Part shown: positions 60,097 through 64,000 of the stretch, one piece after another | Layout: each line of letters begins with the position of its first letter | How positions within the stretch are numbered: the first letter of the stretch is position 1 | Source: Amnibacterium sp. CER49 | GTDB lineage: Bacteria > Actinomycetota > Actinomycetes > Actinomycetales > Microbacteriaceae | Direction of reading: 5' to 3' | DNA: 64,000 bases | Assembly: GCF_029846255.1 (NCBI RefSeq) | Contig: NZ_JARVWQ010000001.1 | Span: 682,001-746,000, forward strand | The notes under the pieces: model-generated | Told to the model about the DNA's origin: nothing | What the model saw: only the letters and a program-made list of their open reading frames with translations | The model's database searches: none | Made by a program: the position numbers and the translations under genes

Positions 60097-62106
60097 ATGC
60101 GCAAGCCGGTCCGCGCCTTGTCGCTGCTCGCCGCCGTCGCCCTCGGTCTCGGCAGCCTCGTCCTGTCGTCCGCACCGGCGTCCGCTGCGGCAGGCGACCT
60201 GCCCTGCGTCCAGCACGCGCCCGGACAGCACGGTCATATCGGCGGCATCGTGCGTCAGGTGAAGCACGTCGCGAAGGGCCACCCCTGTCCCCCGACTTAT
60301 CGACCGATCGGGAAGAACGACTACTACTACCCCGGCACAACTCCGCCCCTGATCTACAACGGCGGACCGGTGATGGCCACGAGCGGCCCCATCACCGTCA
60401 CCCCCATCTACTGGGCGCCGAGCGGCTACACGTTCCCGAGCACCTACCAGAGCGTGCTCAACACCTTCCTCGCGAACGTCGCCGCGGACAGCGGCAAGTC
60501 CACGAACGTCTTCTCTCCTCTCCAGCAGTGGACGAGCTCGAGCGGGCATGTCCGCTACCGCTACGTCGCCGCGACGGCGCTCTCCGACTCGACCCCGTTC
60601 CCCACGTCGGGCTGCTCCGCGGAGGCCGGTTCGCGCTACCCCGACGGGAGCGGGTTCACGTCGTGCGTGACGGACCCTCAGGTGCAGACGGAGCTCCTGA
60701 ACGTGGTGCGGGGGCACTCGCTGCCGTCCGACCTGAACCACGTCTATGCGGTGTTCCTGCCGAAGGGCGTCGAGTCCTGCTTCGGGACCGCGAACGGAAG
60801 CCAGGGCGGGGACTGCACCTCGAACTCGTACTGCGCCTACCACACGTGGCAGGGCAGCTCCACGGCCCCGCTCATCGATGCGCTCATGCCGTTCGCGCTG
60901 CCGAGCTTCTGCACCACGACCATCCAGTCGCCGAACGGGGACTCGAACGCCGACATCGTGACGAGCCCGCTCAGCCACGAGCTCAACGAGGCGGCGAGCG
61001 ACCCCTTGCTGAATGCCTGGTACGACACCAGCGGTTACGAGAACGGTGACGAGTGCGCCTACATCTACGGGACGGCCTCGGGAACGTCGGGCGCGCAGTA
61101 CAACCAGACGATCAACGGCGCCCACTACTTCCTGCAGGAGGAGTTCAGCAACGAGGACTACGCGACGAACAGCATCGCCGGCTGCGTGCAGAAGGAGGAG
61201 TCGCCGACGGCGTCCTTCACGGTCAACCCCTCGTCTCCCGGCGTGAACCAGACCGCCACCTTCGACGGATCCGCGTCCGTCGACAAGGACAACCCCACGG
61301 GGATCACGAGCTACTCGTGGACGTTCGGCGACGGCGGCACCTCGACGAGCGGTCCGACCACGACGCACGCGTTCGCCGCGGCAGGCACCTACGCAGTCAA
61401 GCTCCAGGTGCGGGACGGACTGGGCTACACGGGATCGGTGACGCACTCGGTGACGGTCACCGGTGCCACACCGCCCACCGTGATCGCGAAGTACCCTGCC
61501 GCCGGAGCGACGAACATCGGCGTCGGATCGGCGACCGCACCGAAGCGGATCACCGCACAGTTCAACGAGCCCGTGACCGGCGTCAGCGCATCCTCGTTCC
61601 AGGTCAAGCTCGGCACGGCCTCCGTGGCCGGCACCCTGAGCTACGACGGCTCCACGAACACGGCGACCTTCACCCCGTCCGGCGCCCTGACGACCGACTC
61701 GCACTACACGGTCTCGCTCACCTCCGACATCAAGAACGCGTCAGGAACCTCGCTGGCGCCGCTCTCGTGGACCTTCTCGACCGGACCGAGGCCCACGGTG
61801 AAGTCGGTGACTCCTGCCTCAGGCGCGACCGGTGTGCCTATCGGGTCGGCCTCGACACCCACCTTGGTGAAGGCGGTGTTCAGCGAGTCCGTGACCGGGG
61901 TCAGCGGTGCGTCGTTCACGGTGAAAGCGGGCACGTCATCGGTAGCGGGTGCAGTCACGTACGCGTCGGGGACGGCGACCTTCACCCCATCCGGAGCCCT
62001 TGCGCCCAACACGACCTACACGGTCGCGCTGACCTCGGCGATCAAGGATCTGGCGGGGAACCCGTTGAGTGCGTACACCTGGTCGTTCACGACCGGGGCG
62101 AGCTGA
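60097..62106 (+). CDS. Secreted protein with HE-motif domain, PKD and two Ig-like domains
   Basis: A 669-residue exported protein with a signal peptide (ALSLLAAVALGLGSLVLSSA, cleaved near ASAAAG). The N-terminal domain (about 35-365) includes PITVTPIYWAPSGYTFPSTY, several Cys pairs and SPLSHELNEAASDPLLNAWY with GDECAYIYG. This resembles EXORDIUM/phosphate-induced-type or metallopeptidase-like proteins whose HE-x3-E site could bind zinc. A PKD domain (about 368-455; SYSWTFGDGGTSTS) and two Big_5 Ig-like domains (459-564, 565-668) follow. AAGGAGG is seven bases from the ATG at 60097, which decides the start. Substrate unknown; possibly surface-glycan binding. Confidence 0.82.
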   Translation: MRKPVRALSLLAAVALGLGSLVLSSAPASAAAGDLPCVQHAPGQHGHIGGIVRQVKHVAKGHPCPPTYRPIGKNDYYYPGTTPPLIYNGGPVMATSGPITVTPIYWAPSGYTFPSTYQSVLNTFLANVAADSGKSTNVFSPLQQWTSSSGHVRYRYVAATALSDSTPFPTSGCSAEAGSRYPDGSGFTSCVTDPQVQTELLNVVRGHSLPSDLNHVYAVFLPKGVESCFGTANGSQGGDCTSNSYCAYHTWQGSSTAPLIDALMPFALPSFCTTTIQSPNGDSNADIVTSPLSHELNEAASDPLLNAWYDTSGYENGDECAYIYGTASGTSGAQYNQTINGAHYFLQEEFSNEDYATNSIAGCVQKEESPTASFTVNPSSPGVNQTATFDGSASVDKDNPTGITSYSWTFGDGGTSTSGPTTTHAFAAAGTYAVKLQVRDGLGYTGSVTHSVTVTGATPPTVIAKYPAAGATNIGVGSATAPKRITAQFNEPVTGVSASSFQVKLGTASVAGTLSYDGSTNTATFTPSGALTTDSHYTVSLTSDIKNASGTSLAPLSWTFSTGPRPTVKSVTPASGATGVPIGSASTPTLVKAVFSESVTGVSGASFTVKAGTSSVAGAVTYASGTATFTPSGALAPNTTYTVALTSAIKDLAGNPLSAYTWSFTTGAS

Positions 62107-62254
62107 TCGAAACCGCTGCGCTGAACCTGGCGGCCCGGAACCGCGGGGCGATTCCTCGGCAGGGTCCGGGCCACTGGGTGCGCTGGTCACGATCGGCAGG
62201 AACCTGGCCAGCGAGACGTCCAGGGCATCACAGCGGGAGAGGTCCGCCGCTCGA

Positions 62255-62425
62255 TCAGAACTGCCCCGCCTCGCCCGGAGTCCAGTCCACGAGCACGGTG
62301 ACGATGGCGAATGGCACAAGGACCAGCGCGATCAGCGTCAGGCCGGCGTAGGTCCCACCAGCGTGCCGTGCCGTGGCGTGCAAGGTGGCCACACTCGCCA
62401 CCCCCTGAATCAGTCTCTGCATCAT
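62255..62425 (-). CDS. Tiny single-pass membrane protein A
   Basis: A 56-residue protein (MMQRLIQGVASVATLHATAR) with helix AGLTLIALVLVPFAIVTVLV and tail DWTPGEAGQF. GGAAGGAC is upstream of the double ATG; TTGGCT and TATCAC with 18-base spacing (62474-62445) form a plausible promoter. It is clearly paralogous to the protein at 62764-62928. No family recognised. Confidence 0.62.
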   Translation of the reverse strand: MMQRLIQGVASVATLHATARHAGGTYAGLTLIALVLVPFAIVTVLVDWTPGEAGQF

Positions 62426-62763
62426 CGCGATCCGTCCTTCCGCTGTGATACCACTGCTTCGCCCGCGAAGCCAATGCCGCATCCGGTACGCGGTGGTGGT
62501 CGATCGCTGCCACGTGCATCAGCAGTCCGCGGGCCCGACACTCGAGCCCTCGTGGCGAGCGAGAAGCGTCGACGCGAGCGCCGTGACTCGTTGCCCCCAC
62601 GGCTACTCCTCGATCCGCGCCGAGAGCCCGCAACGTCGTCCCAGCCGTGCTGCGCCGCGTAACGAGCGCCCAGGATCGGCCGCCCGGGCTCAGGGACGAC
62701 GAAGGTTCCGAGCACCGATGTCAGCGGACGCGTAACGTGCGCGTCGAGTGGTGGCCTCTGGAC
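62426..62763. other. Spacer between two paralogous tiny genes
   Basis: About 340 bases without a supported ORF, separating the two tiny membrane-protein genes transcribed in the same direction. It contains the candidate promoter of the downstream one (62445-62474). Confidence 0.4.
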
Positions 62764-62928
62764 CTAGAAGCTCATCTCGTGCGCCGGCGCGTCGCCCGGC
62801 GCCCACTTGGCGAGCACGGTGACAACGGCGAACGGCGCAAGCGCAAGCGTGATCAGTGCTGTACCGGCATCACGCGCGCGCCCCGTGCTTCGGGTACCAC
62901 GTCGCACAGCCTGGTGCATCGTCGCCAT
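62764..62928 (-). CDS. Tiny single-pass membrane protein B
   Basis: A 54-residue protein (MATMHQAVRRGTRSTGRARD) with helix AGTALITLALAPFAVVTVLA and tail KWAPGDAPAHEMSF. The LAPFAVVTVLAKWAPGDA segment matches LVPFAIVTVLVDWTPGEA of protein A nearly position for position. GAGGTGGGG precedes the ATG. Unknown function. Confidence 0.62.
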   Translation of the reverse strand: MATMHQAVRRGTRSTGRARDAGTALITLALAPFAVVTVLAKWAPGDAPAHEMSF

Positions 62929-63391
62929 CGACCCCACCTCTTCAGACACGTGCGCTTCGGTCATGGAGGCCAGTGCACTCGCTCCGATGAACGAGGCGGT
63001 GAACACTTCACCACGCCGATCTGAACCGTCCGCGGCAGCAGCACGCCGCAGCGAGCGCGCTGGATCGCTCAGCCCTTCGTCGTCGGCAGGATCGTGACCG
63101 AGCCGTCGACGGGCACCCGGTTCAGAATCGGAAGGTCCGAGGCATCGTGCGCGCTGCATCGTCACCGAGGCGACGCGCGTTCAAGCGCTCGTCGGCTTCG
63201 CCGCCGCCGGGGTCGGCGGCCTGCGCATTCGATATGGAGCAAGGTCCGACAGAGGTGGAGCACCGGCTTCTCACGCATGCTCCAGGTGCTGGGGCGGCCG
63301 ACCCGCTGTCCGACAGCGCGACGGGACCAAAGCCCATGTCGCGGTCGGTCCTCGCGGGCTCGAGCGGGGCGGGATCCCCGACCGACTCGAC
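62929..63391. other. Intergenic region, no gene seen
   Basis: About 460 bases between the glycosyltransferase end and the tiny-gene pair. No frame has convincing coding character, and no strong hairpin was noticed. Confidence 0.4.
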
Positions 63392-64000
63392 CTATCGAGT
63401 GGCCGGAGATGCGCCCTGAGCGTCCGCGTACACCGCGTCGATGCGCTCGACCGCCCGGCTCCAGCTGAACTGCTCAGCGTACGAGCGGCACCCTCCGGGG
63501 TCCGGTGGTCCGTCGAGCACCTGAGCGAGCGCAGCGCGGAGTGCGTCGATCGTCATCGAGGTCGCGAGCAAGCGCCCTCCTGCGAAGCCGGCGAGTGCTT
63601 CGACGAGTCCGCCCTGCGGTCTGGCCACTGCGGGTGTGTCGACCGCCATGGATTCGAGGCAGACCAGTCCGAACCCCTCGAGCTCGAGCGTCGGGATGAC
63701 CGTGGCATCAGCAGCGCGGTAGACGTCGAGCAGGGTCCCCTCGTCCACCCGGCCGAGGAAGCGATTCCGGTCGGGAAGGACCGCGTCGGCAGCGCGCTGC
63801 AGGCCGCTGCGCTCAGGGCCGTCGCCGACGACGACCAGGTGCGCGGTCGGCGATGCCGCAGCCAGCGCTTCGGCGGCGTCACCGATGCCCATCCGAGCGA
63901 CGAGTCGGCGTGCGCAGGCGACGATCGGCACATCGCCCGGGAGGCCCAGCCGCTGCCGAGCCGCGGCCCGGTCCCCAGGCGTGAACCGTGTGAGGTCGAC
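63392..64000 (-). CDS. Family-4 glycosyltransferase, C-terminal part (cut by window edge)
   Basis: The visible 202 C-terminal residues form a GT-B donor domain: VDLTRFTPGDRAAARQRLGL, IVACARRLVARMGIGDAAEA, HLVVVGDGPERSGLQRAADA, RFLGRVDEGTLLDVYRAADA. The E-x7-E element is in LELEGFGLVCLESMAV, followed by DTPAVARPQGGLVEAL. The reading frame is open to base 64000, so the N-terminal acceptor domain lies beyond the right edge. Likely another polysaccharide-assembly transferase. Confidence 0.88.
   Translation of the reverse strand, partial: VDLTRFTPGDRAAARQRLGLPGDVPIVACARRLVARMGIGDAAEALAAASPTAHLVVVGDGPERSGLQRAADAVLPDRNRFLGRVDEGTLLDVYRAADATVIPTLELEGFGLVCLESMAVDTPAVARPQGGLVEALAGFAGGRLLATSMTIDALRAALAQVLDGPPDPGGCRSYAEQFSWSRAVERIDAVYADAQGASPATR

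Noticed and set aside
59752-61704. A 650-codon minus-strand frame over the PKD protein gene
   Set aside because: Antisense to a clear secreted protein with signal peptide, ribosome-binding site and domains; its own composition is Arg/Gly/Val repeat-like.
1-64000. tRNA, rRNA, CRISPR arrays, insertion sequences and integrases
   Set aside because: None was found by reading both strands. The island boundaries show no att-like repeats or transposase remnants, so transfer is inferred only from composition.

Overview
The window is a chromosomal segment of a high-G+C actinobacterium, most probably a member of the Microbacteriaceae. The basis is the conserved block WhiB2-like regulator / large family-2 glycosyltransferase / DUF5719 / metallopeptidase-like protein / DUF3499 / adenosylhomocysteinase, the many GTG and TTG starts, leaderless starts placed 6-8 bases after a TANNNT hexamer, and the overall codon bias. 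Genus cannot be fixed from the sequence alone. I found no rRNA, tRNA, transposase, integrase or CRISPR array.

Layout. (1) 1-10.4 kb is housekeeping: ahcY (cut by the left edge), DUF3499, the metallopeptidase-like gene, DUF5719, the large glycosyltransferase, whiB, galE, a small membrane protein, an SRAP/YedK DNA-crosslink protein and an HAD-IIB phosphatase. (2) 10.5-24.9 kb opens polysaccharide synthesis with a priming polyprenyl-phosphate sugar-1-phosphate transferase. It continues with a NarL-type two-component system, cell-surface and FHA proteins, a low-molecular-weight phosphatase homologue whose nucleophilic cysteine is Asp, a frameshifted LCP gene, UDP-glucose dehydrogenase, and an emfourin-protealysin inhibitor/protease pair. 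(3) 25-30.4 kb has two tiny ORFs, a membrane-anchored GH16 glucanase and a large secreted metallophosphoesterase. (4) 30.4-41.9 kb is a visibly lower-G+C island with a complete Wzx/Wzy polysaccharide set: BY-kinase, polymerase, flippase and six glycosyltransferases. (5) 41.9-45.3 kb is a decaying tandem duplication of an FG-GAP protein gene plus a single-pass membrane protein gene. (6) 45.3-56.1 kb returns to high G+C and holds a second set. A plus-strand trio (fused Alg14/Alg13-like glycosyltransferase, Gfo/Idh/MocA oxidoreductase, unknown protein) faces a minus-strand operon murA-like > murB-like > flippase > GT2 > polymerase > BY-kinase. (7) 56.4-64 kb carries a secreted GH6 cellulase-like enzyme, an intact third member of the duplicated membrane family, a GT87-like mannosyltransferase, a PKD/Ig-like secreted protein, two paralogous tiny membrane proteins and a glycosyltransferase cut by the right edge.

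Taken together, 10-64 kb reads as a composite exopolysaccharide region. One priming transferase and the GalE and UDP-glucose dehydrogenase precursor enzymes could serve two separate Wzx/Wzy/BY-kinase assembly lines, one of them apparently acquired. GH16 and GH6 hydrolases are placed to trim or release product. The most unusual element is the MurA-like/MurB-like pair, with all recognisable catalytic residues, leading the second assembly operon. It suggests a dedicated supply of UDP-MurNAc, or another lactyl-ether sugar, for a polysaccharide rather than for peptidoglycan.
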